NCBI GenBank assembly: GCA_047459075.1
Contig: VSCH01000001.1
Location: forward strand, 118,542 to 182,541
Direction: 5' to 3'
Source: ZC4RG19 sp017577565
Lineage (GTDB): Bacteria; Actinomycetota; Acidimicrobiia; Acidimicrobiales; VFJN01
Length of the DNA stretch: 64,000 nucleotides
The first letter of the stretch is position 1, and each line of letters begins with the position of its first letter. The notes beneath the pieces are model-generated. The model was not told the origin of the DNA. It saw only the letters and a program-made list of their open reading frames with translations, and did no database searches. The translations under genes and the position numbers were made by a program. Positions 41,404 to 50,847 of the stretch are shown here, in pieces.

Positions 41404-42345
41404 TCAGGCCTCGACCTGCGGGGCGCCGGGCGAGGCCCGCAGGATCGTGCGCCCGCTCAGCCAGACCGCCCCGTCGAGGCGCGGGTGGCCGGAGGGCAGG
41501 AGGGTGCCGGCGGTCTCGGCCCGGGCGGCCTCGACGAAGGCCCGGGCGGCGGCTGCCGCCGGTTCGGACGCGGCGACGACGCCGACCTCGCGCACGACGG
41601 TCGGCCGCAGGTGGACGACGCCGGCGCCGGCGGCGCGGGCGGCCTCGGCGTCGTGGCCGTAGACGAACCACGCGCCGGCGCCCGCCAGCACGAGCTCCAG
41701 CATCAGCTCGCTGTCGCCGGCCTCGGCGGTGATCGACGCCCGCAGGCCGAGGGCGCGCAGGTGGTCCTGCACGGCGCGGTGGCGCCAGTCGTCGCTGCCC
41801 GGCGAGAGCAGCGGCAGCCCGTCGAGGCGCCGGACGTCGAGGGGGTCGTCGAGCTCCCAGCGGGGCGGGTGCATGAGCACGATCTCCTGCCACCCGAGCG
41901 ACGTGACCCACAGGTCGACGGGCGCCGGCAGGTCGGTGACGCCCACGTCGGCCCGCCCCTGGCGGACCTGGTCGAACACCTCGGCGGGCGTGTCGACGGC
42001 GTCGAGCCGGGCCCGGCCGTGCCCGCCGGTGACGAGCCGGGCGATGACGGGCGAGGCGATCTCGGTGGCCTGCCCCCGGACCGAGCACACCCGCAGGCGG
42101 CCGATGGCGGTCAGGCGGTCGACCTCGGCGAGGACCCGGCGGGCGATGGCCACGGCCTCGGCCCCCTCCGGGGTCAGGGTGACGCCCCGGCCCCGCCGCT
42201 CGAAGGCCGTGATGCCCAGCTCGACCTCGAGGCCCCGGATGCCGCGGCTGAGCGCGGGCTGGGCGACGTGCAGCGCTGCGGCCGCCCGCGTCATCGTGCC
42301 CTCGTCGGCCGTGGCGACCAGGTAGCGCAGCTGTTGGAGGTTCAT
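41404..42345 (-). CDS. LysR family transcriptional regulator
   Basis: The 313-residue protein opens with MNLQQLRYLVATADEGTMTRAAAALHVAQPALSRGIRGLE, a complete LysR winged helix (residues about 1-60), followed by the two-lobed effector domain. No ligand can be inferred. It converges on the orphan regulator gene. Two palindromes in the upstream region (42363-42381 and 42419-42435) are plausible binding sites for autoregulation. Confidence 0.92.
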   Translation of the reverse strand: MNLQQLRYLVATADEGTMTRAAAALHVAQPALSRGIRGLEVELGITAFERRGRGVTLTPEGAEAVAIARRVLAEVDRLTAIGRLRVCSVRGQATEIASPVIARLVTGGHGRARLDAVDTPAEVFDQVRQGRADVGVTDLPAPVDLWVTSLGWQEIVLMHPPRWELDDPLDVRRLDGLPLLSPGSDDWRHRAVQDHLRALGLRASITAEAGDSELMLELVLAGAGAWFVYGHDAEAARAAGAGVVHLRPTVVREVGVVAASEPAAAAARAFVEAARAETAGTLLPSGHPRLDGAVWLSGRTILRASPGAPQVEA

Positions 42346-42651
42346 GTCCCGCCCGTCCCGATCGATGCCGTGCCGGCATCGGAGCCCTTCAGAGTCGGTG
42401 TTGGACGGTACACCCTCCGACCACTCATAGTGGTCTCCGCACGGGTCCTGGATGGGTGGGCGTTCCTGTGGCGAGCCCGGGGTGTTCACGCCGCCGACGG
42501 TCACGCCTGGGGCATCCGGACCAGAGGCTGGCGGCGAGCTGGGGCGCCGTCGGGCTCGAACCCACCGTGCACCGCCCGGTCGGGCGGCGCCGGCACGGGG
42601 GCCGTCGGGGCGTGCCCGCACCCGCCCCGGCGCCCGCGCTCCGGCTCGGCG
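42346..42651. promoter_or_regulatory. Intergenic region upstream of LysR gene with two palindromes
   Basis: About 306 bp without a supported gene. CGATGCCG-TGC-CGGCATCG (42363-42381, 19 bp) and GACCACT-CAT-AGTGGTC (42419-42435, 17 bp) are perfect inverted repeats with 3-nt centres. Both are candidate regulator sites. The remaining 42440-42651 shows no feature I can support. Confidence 0.45.
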
Positions 42652-43134
42652 CTACCCGTGGCGCCGCAGCTCGGCGGCCAGGTGGTGCTGCAGCGGCTGG
42701 CCGACCGCGGCCATGGCGACGTCGTACCGCAGCACCTCGCCGCCGACCCGGACGTGCCGCTCGACCGCGGTGACCTCCTTGGCCGTCGGCGTGCGGTGGA
42801 CGGCCGAGCGCAGACGCAGCTCGAGCCCGTCGGGCCGCTCCTCGACGGTGCCCTCGGCCACCTCGACGAGACCGGTGGGGTGGGCGAGCACGAGCTCGAC
42901 CCGCCCCCGTCCCACGGCCCGCAGGTAGCCGGCCTCGGCGTGCGCCGGCAGGGTCGTGCGCAGGTCGACCGTCGTCTGCCGGTAGGCGAGGAACGGCTTG
43001 CCGGCGTGGGTGAACTCGACCCGCTCGCGGTAGCGGAAGGGCTCGATCGTGGGGTAGTGGCCCTCGCCCTCGCCCGACCAGGTGCCGATCAGCCGGGCCA
43101 GGGGGCCGAGGTCGGGGTGGGGCGCCGCGTCCAC
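42652..43134 (-). CDS. Nitrobindin-like haem-binding beta-barrel protein
   Basis: The 160-residue protein begins with the GTWSGEGEGHYPTI motif that marks nitrobindins (THAP4/DUF1794 group) and ends with histidines near residue 150 (QPLQHHLAAELRRHG), where the proximal haem ligand is expected. Nitrobindins bind ferric haem and handle nitric oxide or peroxynitrite. The GTG start is preceded by TACCGT (reverse strand, 43141-43146) at 6 nt. It may share the transcript direction with gpmA upstream but has its own promoter. Confidence 0.85.
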   Translation of the reverse strand: MDAAPHPDLGPLARLIGTWSGEGEGHYPTIEPFRYRERVEFTHAGKPFLAYRQTTVDLRTTLPAHAEAGYLRAVGRGRVELVLAHPTGLVEVAEGTVEERPDGLELRLRSAVHRTPTAKEVTAVERHVRVGGEVLRYDVAMAAVGQPLQHHLAAELRRHG

Positions 43135-43211
43135 GACGGCACGGTACCCCCGGCCGGGTGCGGTGCGGCCGGGCGTGCCCCGGCGCGCCCGGCCGGCCCG
43201 GGCCCCGGCCG

Positions 43212-43970
43212 TCAGCCGGCCTGGCGGGCGACGGCCTCGGCGGCGGCCCGGATCTCCTCGGGCGAGCGCAGGTAGCGCTCCTCGACCGGCACCTTCTCGG
43301 CCGGGAGGTAGTCGTCGCCCAGGTCGTAGACGAGCGGCTCGCCGGTGGGGATGTTCAGCTCGACGACCTCGTCGTCGGTCAGGCCCTGGAGGTGCTTGAC
43401 CAGCGCCCGCAGGCTGTTGCCGTGGGCCGCCACCAGGACGGTGCGCCCGGGCACGAGGTCGGGGACGATGGCGTCGTACCAGTAGGGCAGCATCCGGGCC
43501 ACGACGTCGGCCAGGCACTCGGTGTCCGGCACGATCTCCGGCGGCAGGCCCGCGTAGCGGGGGTCGTGGCGGACGTTGCGCTCGTCGTCCCGGGCCATCG
43601 GGGGCGGCGGCACGTCGTAGCTGCGGCGCCAGATCTTCACCTGCTCGGCGCCGAACCGCTCGGCCGTCTCCTTCTTGTTCAGCCCCTGCAGGTCGCCGTA
43701 GTGGCGCTCGTTCAGGCGCCAGCTGCGCCGCACCGGGATCCACGACCGCCCCATCTCCCGCAGGGCCAGCTCGGCCGTGCGGATGGCCCGCACCAGGACC
43801 GACGTGTGGACGACGTCGGGCAGGACGCCCCGCTCGGCCATGAGCCGGCCGGCGGCGACCGCCTGGGCCTCACCGGTGGCGGTCAGGTCGCAGTCGTACC
43901 AGCCGGTGAACAGGTTCTTCAGGTTCCACTCGCTCTCGCCGTGGCGGAGCAGCACCAAGCGTCGGACCAT
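43212..43970 (-). CDS. gpmA: 2,3-bisphosphoglycerate-dependent phosphoglycerate mutase
   Basis: The 252-residue glycolytic enzyme interconverts 3- and 2-phosphoglycerate. It has LLRHGESEWNLKNLFTGW with the phospho-histidine, LNERHYGDLQGLNK, and the C-terminal VAAHGNSLRALVKHL with the second histidine. ATG follows TAGCGT (reverse strand, 43978-43983) by 7 nt. A longer start would add Pro/Ala-rich residues. It follows pknB in the same orientation but has its own leaderless promoter. Confidence 0.97.
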   Translation of the reverse strand: MVRRLVLLRHGESEWNLKNLFTGWYDCDLTATGEAQAVAAGRLMAERGVLPDVVHTSVLVRAIRTAELALREMGRSWIPVRRSWRLNERHYGDLQGLNKKETAERFGAEQVKIWRRSYDVPPPPMARDDERNVRHDPRYAGLPPEIVPDTECLADVVARMLPYWYDAIVPDLVPGRTVLVAAHGNSLRALVKHLQGLTDDEVVELNIPTGEPLVYDLGDDYLPAEKVPVEERYLRSPEEIRAAAEAVARQAG

Positions 43971-44041
43971 GCGGGGCACGCTAGGGGTGGCGCGGGCGTC
44001 CCCTCCAGCCGTCCGCCCGGGCGCGGCCGGAGCCGGCGGCG

Positions 44042-45991
44042 TCAACCACCGCCCCCACCGCCCTCGGGCTCGCGGAAGCGGCCGACGACGATGTTGACCG
44101 TGCTGCCCGGGTCGCGGCGCTCACCGGCGCTCGGGCTCTGGCTGAGGACCCGCCCGTCCTGGCCCGGGTTGTTGACGACCTCCTCGCTGACGTTGGCGAC
44201 GAGGCCGGCGCCCTCGATCTGGCCGATCGCGTTCTCCTCGCTCAGGCCCTCGACCGACGGGACGGTGACCTGCGAGGGGCCGGACGAGACGACGATCGTG
44301 ACCGTCGAGCCGGGCTCGAGCTCGGACCCGGGGCCGGGGTTGGTGCTGATGACGCGGCCGGCCTCGACGTCCGAGGACGACTGCGGCTGGACGTTGACGG
44401 TGAACCCGGCGCTCTCGAGCGCCGCTCGGGCCTCGCCCTCCGTCTGGCCGGTGACGTCGGGGACGGCGACCGTGCCCGCGCCGCTGGACACCTGGACGGT
44501 CACCGCGGTGCCCGGGGGCACCTCCTGCCCGGCGGGTGGGTCCTGCTCGACGATCCGGCCCTCCTCGACCTCGTCGCTCTCGACCTGGACCTGCTCGCCG
44601 AGGAGCAGGCCGGCGGCGCTGAGGGCCTGGCTGGCCTCGGTGACCGTCATGCCCCGCACGTCGGGCACGGCCACCGGCTCGGGGCCGCTGCTGACCGTGA
44701 GCGTGACCGTCGAGCCGACCTCGGCCTCCTCGCCGGCCGGCGGGTCCTGGCGGATGACCTGGTCGGCCGGCTGGTCGGAGCTCTCGTAGGCCGTGGACAC
44801 CTCGAAGCCGGCCTCCGTGATCGCTTGGGTGGCGGCGTCGATCGGTTGGCCCACGACGTTGGGCACCGTCGCCGTCTCGGTCTCGGAGCCGGAGCGGGTG
44901 AGGTTGACGGCCAGCAGCACGAGCAGGCCGGCCAGCAGCAGGAGCAGGAAGACGAGCGCGACGAGGAAGCCCTTCGAGCGCTTGGGCTCCTCGTCCTCGT
45001 AGTCGTCGTACTCGTCGTAGTCGTCGTCGTACTCGTCGGGCTCGTAGCCCACCGGGCCCGACACCAGCGCCGTCTGGTCGTAGGCGGTGGGGGCCATCGC
45101 CTGGGTGGCGCCCGGGTCGTAGGGGGGCGACAGCACCGGCTCGGCCATGATGCGGCTGCCGTCGAGGTAGCGCCGCAGGTCGGCCCGCAGGTCCTGGGCC
45201 GTGGGGTAGCGGTTGGCCGGGTTCTTGGCCAGGCACTTGAGGGTGATGGCCTCGAGCGTGTCGGGCAGGGAGGGGTCGATCTGCCGGGGCGGCAGCGGGT
45301 TCTCCTGCACGTGCTTGTACGCGATGGCCACGGCGTTGTCGCCGCCGAACGGCGGCCGGCCCGTGATCATCTCGTAGAGGACGACGCCCAGGCTGTAGAT
45401 GTCGCTGCGGGGGTCGACCGGCGCCCCCCGGGCCTGCTCGGGCGAGAAGTAGGTGGCGGTGCCCATGACCGACCCGGTCTTCGTCAGGTTCTGGTCGGTC
45501 GAGTCGCTGAGCGCCCGGGCGATGCCGAAGTCGGCGACCTTGACGCCGCCGTCGCGGGTGATGAGGACGTTGCCCGGCTTGACGTCGCGGTGCACCACCC
45601 GGTTGCGGTGGGCGAAGCCGAGGGCGGCGGCGATGTCGTGGGTGATCTCGGCCGCCCGGTCGGGGTGGAGTCTTCCCTCCTGGTGGATCATCTCCGCCAG
45701 CGTCTGCCCCTCGACGTACTCCATCACGATGAAGTACGTGCCGTTGGCCTCGCCCCAGTCGAAGACGCTGACGATGTTGGGGTGCTGCAGGTTGGCCGCC
45801 GACTGCGCCTCCCGGCGGAACCGCTCGACGAAGCCCGCGTCGGTGGCCAGCGCCGGGAAGAGCACCTTGACCGCCACGGGGCGGTCGAGGAGGAGGTCAC
45901 GAGCGAGGTAGACCTCGGCCATGCCGCCGCGCCCGAGCCGCCGGTGAAGCTCGTACCGGCCGTTGAAGATCACTTGGTTCTGCTGCGACAT
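44042..45991 (-). CDS. pknB: Serine/threonine protein kinase with four PASTA domains
   Basis: The 649-residue transmembrane kinase has a complete N-terminal kinase domain (LGRGGMAEVYLA, VAVKVL, HRDVKPGNVL, VADFGIA, residues about 11-270), an Asp/Glu/Tyr-rich juxtamembrane stretch, one membrane helix (about 345-365) and four extracellular PASTA repeats that sense peptidoglycan fragments. PknB regulates cell-wall synthesis and division and is reversed by the phosphatase encoded three genes upstream. A second kinase, PknA, which is usually beside it in mycobacteria, is absent here. TAACCT precedes the ATG by 9 nt. Confidence 0.96.
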   Translation of the reverse strand: MSQQNQVIFNGRYELHRRLGRGGMAEVYLARDLLLDRPVAVKVLFPALATDAGFVERFRREAQSAANLQHPNIVSVFDWGEANGTYFIVMEYVEGQTLAEMIHQEGRLHPDRAAEITHDIAAALGFAHRNRVVHRDVKPGNVLITRDGGVKVADFGIARALSDSTDQNLTKTGSVMGTATYFSPEQARGAPVDPRSDIYSLGVVLYEMITGRPPFGGDNAVAIAYKHVQENPLPPRQIDPSLPDTLEAITLKCLAKNPANRYPTAQDLRADLRRYLDGSRIMAEPVLSPPYDPGATQAMAPTAYDQTALVSGPVGYEPDEYDDDYDEYDDYEDEEPKRSKGFLVALVFLLLLLAGLLVLLAVNLTRSGSETETATVPNVVGQPIDAATQAITEAGFEVSTAYESSDQPADQVIRQDPPAGEEAEVGSTVTLTVSSGPEPVAVPDVRGMTVTEASQALSAAGLLLGEQVQVESDEVEEGRIVEQDPPAGQEVPPGTAVTVQVSSGAGTVAVPDVTGQTEGEARAALESAGFTVNVQPQSSSDVEAGRVISTNPGPGSELEPGSTVTIVVSSGPSQVTVPSVEGLSEENAIGQIEGAGLVANVSEEVVNNPGQDGRVLSQSPSAGERRDPGSTVNIVVGRFREPEGGGGGG

Positions 45992-46095
45992 GCGGTCCCC
46001 AGGTTATGAGACGGGGCGTATCGCCCCCGGAGTCGTGCGGCGCGGCGACTGCCCGTCCATCCTCGCCGGTCCCGTCGACGTCGTCATCCCGGTCG

Positions 46096-47586
46096 TCATC
46101 CCTCCCCCTCCGGCGCCAGCACCTGGCGCATCACGGCGGCCGCGATCGGCGCGGCCACCTGGCCGCCGGTCTGCTCGCTCGCACCCGGCTGGCCCTCGAC
46201 GATGACCGCCACGGCCACGTGCGGCGTCTCGCCCTCGGGGCCGGCGAAGCCGATGATCCACGCGTGCGAGCTGGGCGGGTCGGTGCCCAGCTGCGCGGTG
46301 CCGGTCTTGCCGCCCACGACGAACCCCTCGAGGCCGTCGTCGAGCCGGCTGGCGGTGCCGTCCTCGACGACGGAGATCATCGCCTCGCGCAGGATCTGCG
46401 CGGTGCCCGGCGACATGGGCGTGGCCCACACCTCGGGGTCGTAGGTCTCGACGGTGTCGCCCTGGTCGTCGCGCACCTCGCGCATGACGTGGGGCGTCAT
46501 GATCCGGCCGTCGTTGGCGACGGCGGCGGCGACCAGCGCCATCTGCAGCGGCGTGGCCCGGACGTCGTTCTGGCCGATCGACAGCTGGGCGACGATGCCC
46601 GGGTTCTGCGAGAACGGCGTGCCGTCGACGTCGGCCGGGAACGTCGACCGCTGGGGCTGGGGCAGGTCGATCGGCACGTCCTGGTTGAACCCGAAGCCCT
46701 CGGCCACCTGGCGGAGGGTGTCGCCCCCGATCTGCTCGACGCCCATCCGGGCGAAGCTGCTGTTGCACGACCGCTGGAGGATCTCGAACAGCGTGCCCCC
46801 GCAGCTGCTGCCGCCGAAGTTCGGCACCGAGCTGCCGGACGGCGGCTGGTACGCGGTCTCGACCGGGTAGGAGGGCGAGTCGGGGGTGACCCCGCCCCGC
46901 TCGATGCCGGCGGTGGCGGTGACGACCTTGAACGTCGAGCCGGGGAAGAAGTTCTCGCGGTACGACCGGGCGAGGAGCGGCTTCTCCGGGTCGGCGTTCA
47001 GCAGCGACGCCGTGTCCTCGGCGGCGGCGAAGTCGTGGGTGGCGAGCGCGTTCGGGTCGTAGGACGGGTACGACCACAGGGCGAGGATCTCGCCGGTGCG
47101 GGGGTCGAGGGCCACGACCGAGCCCTCGCGCTCGCCGAGCGCGTCGCGCGCCACCCGCTGGACGTCGGCCCGCAGCGACAGGATGACGTCGCCCACGATG
47201 TCGCGGTCGACGAACAGGTCGCCGAGCCGGTCGAGCGAGAAGTCGATGGCGTCGCCGGTCAGGTAGTCGTTGTAGGTGCGCTCGACGCCGGTGGCGCCCA
47301 GCTCGAAGGCGAAGTAGCCGGTGACGTGGGCGAAGAGCGGGCCCTCGGGGTAGGTGCGCAGCAGCTCGTACCGGTCGTCGCTCGGCACCGAGGTGGCGAT
47401 GACGACGTCGTCGGCGGTGACGATGTCGCCCCGGGGGCTGGAGAAGTCCCGCAGCACGGCGCGCGTGTTCTCGGGCTTGTCCTGCAGCTGCTCGGCCTCG
47501 AGGATCGTCAGCCGGTTCACCTGCAGGAACAGCGCCGTGTAGCACAGCACCAGGAAGACGCCGAGGTTGCGGATCTGCTTCCTCAC
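46096..47586 (-). CDS. pbpA: Class B penicillin-binding protein PbpA
   Basis: The 496-residue transpeptidase has an N-terminal anchor (about 8-24), a dimerisation region (about 30-180) and a transpeptidase domain with PGSTFK (serine near 216), SCN and KTGTAQLG (near 425). It partners with the RodA/FtsW-type glycosyltransferase encoded immediately upstream to build septal or lateral wall. GTG start, 16 nt after rodA, in the fhaA-fhaB-pstP-rodA-pbpA-pknB operon. Confidence 0.95.
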   Translation of the reverse strand: MRKQIRNLGVFLVLCYTALFLQVNRLTILEAEQLQDKPENTRAVLRDFSSPRGDIVTADDVVIATSVPSDDRYELLRTYPEGPLFAHVTGYFAFELGATGVERTYNDYLTGDAIDFSLDRLGDLFVDRDIVGDVILSLRADVQRVARDALGEREGSVVALDPRTGEILALWSYPSYDPNALATHDFAAAEDTASLLNADPEKPLLARSYRENFFPGSTFKVVTATAGIERGGVTPDSPSYPVETAYQPPSGSSVPNFGGSSCGGTLFEILQRSCNSSFARMGVEQIGGDTLRQVAEGFGFNQDVPIDLPQPQRSTFPADVDGTPFSQNPGIVAQLSIGQNDVRATPLQMALVAAAVANDGRIMTPHVMREVRDDQGDTVETYDPEVWATPMSPGTAQILREAMISVVEDGTASRLDDGLEGFVVGGKTGTAQLGTDPPSSHAWIIGFAGPEGETPHVAVAVIVEGQPGASEQTGGQVAAPIAAAVMRQVLAPEGEG

Positions 47587-47602
47587 GGGCCGCTCACCGC
47601 CT

Positions 47603-48928
47603 TCACCCGACCTCGGTCAGCTGGGCGGACGCCATCCGCTCGGTCTGGCGCTCGGCCGCGTCGTGGGAGATCCGCAGCAGCAGGGCGAGCAGCACCCAGT
47701 TGGCCAGCAGCGACGAGCCGCCGTAGGAGATGAACGGCAGCGTCACGCCCGTGAGGGGCAGCAGCCGCACGACGCCGCCCATGATGATGAAGGCCTGGAA
47801 CCCGAGCAGCGTCGTCAGGCCCGTGGCCAGCAGGCGCTCGTAGTCGTTGTCGGTCTGCTGGGCGGTGCGCAGCCCGGCGCCGATCATCAGCAGGAAGCCG
47901 ACGAGGACGCCGGTGGCGCCGAGCAGGCCCAGCTCCTCGCCGATGGCGGCGAAGATGAAGTCGCTCTCGACGACCGGGATGTTCAGCGGCACCCCCAGGT
48001 TCAGCCCGGTGCCGGTGAGGCCGCCGTCGGCGAACGCGAAGGCGGCCTGGACGACCTGGTAGCCCTTCTCCTTGCCCCAGGGGTCGAGCCAGGTGTCGAC
48101 CCGCTCCTGGACGTGGCTGAAGATGTTGAAGGCCAGGAACGCGCCGCCGGCGAACAGCAGCACGCCCACGGCCAGGTAGGACGCCCGCTCGGTCGCCACC
48201 CAGAGCAGGACGAGGAACAGCGTGAAGAACAGCAGCGACGACCCCAGGTCGCGCTCGAGGACCATGACGACCAGGGCGACGGCCCAGGCGATGAGCACGG
48301 GGCCGAGGTGCTTGGGGTCGGGCAGCGAGATCGGCCCGAAGGCCCGGTTGATGGCCAGCAGCTCGCGCTTCTCGACCAGGTAGCCGGCGAAGAAGACCGC
48401 CAGCGCCAGCTTGGCGAACTCGCCCGGCTGGAAGTTCACCGGCCCGAGCTCGACCCAGATGCGGCTGCCGTTCTTGGTCGAGCCGATGACCGGCATGAGC
48501 GGCAGCAGCAGCAGCACGATGCCGGCCAGGCCGGCCGTGTAGCGGTAGCGCTCGAGCTTGCGGGCGTCGCGGACGGACACCAGCGTGGCGATGAACGCGC
48601 CGACGCCGAGGATCATCCACACCGACTGGAGGCCGGCCAGGCCGGCCGGGCGCGCCTTGGCCTCGTCGAGGCGGACGACGAACACGTAGCCGAGGCCGTT
48701 GAGCAGCGACGCCAGCGGCAGCAGCATGCCGTCGGCCTGGGGCGCGAGGCGCCGCACCGCCACGTGGGCGGCCAGCGGCAGGCCCACGATGATGCCGAGG
48801 AACGGCCCGACGGTCGTCGGGATCTTGCTGTCCTCGGGCAGCGTCGCCAGCAGGTAGGCGCCGACGACGAACATCGTGCCGAGGACGAGCAGCCCCAGCT
48901 CGGTCGTGCGACGGGCGGCGAGGTTCAT
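47603..48928 (-). CDS. rodA: RodA/FtsW-family peptidoglycan glycosyltransferase
   Basis: The 441-residue SEDS protein has about ten membrane helices and the family motifs NGSRIWVELGPVNFQPGEFAKLAL, the large extracellular loop with WLDPWGKEKGYQ and GLTGTGLNLGVP, and the late IMGGVVRLLPLTGVTLPFISYGGSS. It polymerises lipid II with the PBP encoded next. Its ATG overlaps the phosphatase stop (ATGA). Confidence 0.95.
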   Translation of the reverse strand: MNLAARRTTELGLLVLGTMFVVGAYLLATLPEDSKIPTTVGPFLGIIVGLPLAAHVAVRRLAPQADGMLLPLASLLNGLGYVFVVRLDEAKARPAGLAGLQSVWMILGVGAFIATLVSVRDARKLERYRYTAGLAGIVLLLLPLMPVIGSTKNGSRIWVELGPVNFQPGEFAKLALAVFFAGYLVEKRELLAINRAFGPISLPDPKHLGPVLIAWAVALVVMVLERDLGSSLLFFTLFLVLLWVATERASYLAVGVLLFAGGAFLAFNIFSHVQERVDTWLDPWGKEKGYQVVQAAFAFADGGLTGTGLNLGVPLNIPVVESDFIFAAIGEELGLLGATGVLVGFLLMIGAGLRTAQQTDNDYERLLATGLTTLLGFQAFIIMGGVVRLLPLTGVTLPFISYGGSSLLANWVLLALLLRISHDAAERQTERMASAQLTEVG

Positions 48929-50307
48929 CCCGGCGGCGCCGTCGTCGGCGGGGGCGCGGTCGTGGGCGCGGTCGCCGGCGGCGCGGTCGTCGGTGGCGCC
49001 GTCGTGGTCGTCGCCGCTCGGCGCTGCTCCAGCTCGTCGGCCTGCTCGGTGACGTTGGCGACGTAGCGGCGGGCGTCCGACAGCGAGCTCTGCTCGATGC
49101 CCGCCTCGATGTCGGCCACCCGCGACCGCGGGACGCGGTCGCGCTCGAGGTCGCTGCGCTCGACCAGCTCGGGGTCGACCCACAGCACGCCGCCGGGCCG
49201 GCCCTTGAAGATGGCGACCCGGTCGCCGTCGAAGCCGACGTAGTAGGCCGAGGTGCCGTACCAGTGGATGGTGGCGACCGCGCCGCCGACGACGACCAGG
49301 AGGAGCACGGTGAACAGCACGACCCGCCAGGTGACGCGCCGGCGCTTGCGGTGGCGGGGCGGGCGGTCCTCGTCGTCGTCGAGGTCGTCGTCGCCGTCGT
49401 CGGTGACGACCGGCTCGAGCTCGGCGGTGTCGGTGCGGCGCCGGGCCCGGCGGCGGGGGTCGGCCTCCGGCGCGTAGGCGGGGCTGGGCCGGGGCTCGGG
49501 GCGCCCCTCGGCGGTCAGCCCGCCGTCGCGGGCCAGGGCCGCGGACGCCTCGGCGGCGCGGCCGCCGTCGCCGACCACGTCGACGACGACGACGGTGACG
49601 TTGTCGCGCCCCCCGCCGTCGACGGCCAGCCGCACCAGCTCGTGGGCGGCCTCCTCGGGGTCCTCCGTCGTGGCCAGCACCGCGGCGATGGCCGGCTCGG
49701 GGACCTCGCTGAACAGGCCGTCGGAGCAGAGGACGAAGCGGTCGCCGTCGTGGGGGTCGACGGCGAAGACGTCGACGCGCACCTCGTCCTGGGGGCCGAG
49801 CACCCGGGTGACGATGTTGCGCTGCGGGTGCACGGCCGCCTCCTCGGGCGACAGGCTGCCCTCGCGCACCAGGTCGGCCACCAGGCTGTGGTCGGTGGTC
49901 ACCTGGTCGAGCTCGCCGGCGGCGTAGCGGTAGCAGCGGGAGTCGCCCACGTTGGCGATCGCCAGGACCTCGTCGCCCTCGTGCTCGACGACGGCGAGGG
50001 CGACGACCGTCGTGCCCATGCCGGTGAGCTGCGGGTCGTCGGCGCCGGCCCGGTGGACGGCCGCGTTGGCCGCCTCGATCGCGTCGACGAGCCCCTCGAC
50101 GGTCGGCTCGGCGAAGGCCTCGCCGAGCATCTGGCAGGCGATCTGCGAGGCGATCTCGCCGCCGTTGTGGCCGCCCATGCCGTCGGCCACGGCCCAGATG
50201 CCCTTGTCCTGGCGCGCCAGGTAGTTGTCCTGGTTGCTCGTGCGCACACGGCCGACGTCCGTGGCGCCCCCCCAGCGCAGGGCGGTGCGATCGGAGAGAC
50301 CGGTCAC
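48925..50307 (-). CDS. pstP: PP2C-family Ser/Thr phosphatase PstP
   Basis: The 460-residue protein has a PP2C domain at residues about 10-240 with RTSNQDNYL, VADGMGGHNGGEIAS and GGRDNVTVVVVDVV, metal-binding aspartates included, then a basic juxtamembrane stretch, one membrane helix (about 335-357) and an extracellular tail rich in Thr/Pro/Ala. It dephosphorylates PknB and its targets. GTG start overlaps the fhaB stop. Confidence 0.95.
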   Translation of the reverse strand: MTGLSDRTALRWGGATDVGRVRTSNQDNYLARQDKGIWAVADGMGGHNGGEIASQIACQMLGEAFAEPTVEGLVDAIEAANAAVHRAGADDPQLTGMGTTVVALAVVEHEGDEVLAIANVGDSRCYRYAAGELDQVTTDHSLVADLVREGSLSPEEAAVHPQRNIVTRVLGPQDEVRVDVFAVDPHDGDRFVLCSDGLFSEVPEPAIAAVLATTEDPEEAAHELVRLAVDGGGRDNVTVVVVDVVGDGGRAAEASAALARDGGLTAEGRPEPRPSPAYAPEADPRRRARRRTDTAELEPVVTDDGDDDLDDDEDRPPRHRKRRRVTWRVVLFTVLLLVVVGGAVATIHWYGTSAYYVGFDGDRVAIFKGRPGGVLWVDPELVERSDLERDRVPRSRVADIEAGIEQSSLSDARRYVANVTEQADELEQRRAATTTTAPPTTAPPATAPTTAPPPTTAPPG

Positions 50308-50771
50308 TGCATCTCCAGCACGGTGTTGCCGATCTGCAGCTTGTCACGCCGCTTGATCACCATGGGACCGGCCACCCGCCGCCGGTTCAAGTAGGTGCCG
50401 TTCGTCGAGCCCAGGTCCTCGACGTACCAGTGCCCGTCGCGCCGGAAGACCCGGGCGTGCACCTGGCTGGCGTAGGCGTCCTCGATCGGCACCTGGCACC
50501 CGGCGGCTCGCCCGAGGGTGACCTCGTCGTCGAGGACGTAGGTCCGGCCCCGGAGCGCCGGCGGGTCGACGATCTTGAGCTTCGGGGTGCCCCGCGCCGG
50601 GCGCTCGGCGCGCCGGCCACGGCCGCGGGGGCGGGCCGCCGGCGCGGCCGCCGCGTCGGCGAAGCGGGGAACGTTGACCTCCGTCCAGACCGCTCGCAGC
50701 ACGCGCAGGAAGAACAGGTAGAGCAGCACGAGCAGGAACAGCTTGAGGAGGTTGAGCAGCTGGTCGGGCAC
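50304..50771 (-). CDS. fhaB: FHA domain membrane protein FhaB
   Basis: The 155-residue protein has an N-terminal membrane helix (about 5-27), a basic linker and a C-terminal FHA domain (about 75-155) with VTLGRAAGCQVPI, VSxxH-like ASQVHARV and STNGTYLNRRRV, which binds phosphothreonine. It links PknB signalling to division proteins in mycobacteria. GTG start, 8 nt after a TAATCT -10 element (reverse strand, 50780-50785). Confidence 0.93.
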   Translation of the reverse strand: MPDQLLNLLKLFLLVLLYLFFLRVLRAVWTEVNVPRFADAAAAPAARPRGRGRRAERPARGTPKLKIVDPPALRGRTYVLDDEVTLGRAAGCQVPIEDAYASQVHARVFRRDGHWYVEDLGSTNGTYLNRRRVAGPMVIKRRDKLQIGNTVLEMQ

Positions 50772-50847
50772 CGAGCCGGAGATTATCGGCAGCGGGGAGG
50801 TCCGCCCGCCCCCGGGTGGGGCCGGGCGGCGCCGTCACCCGGGGCGG

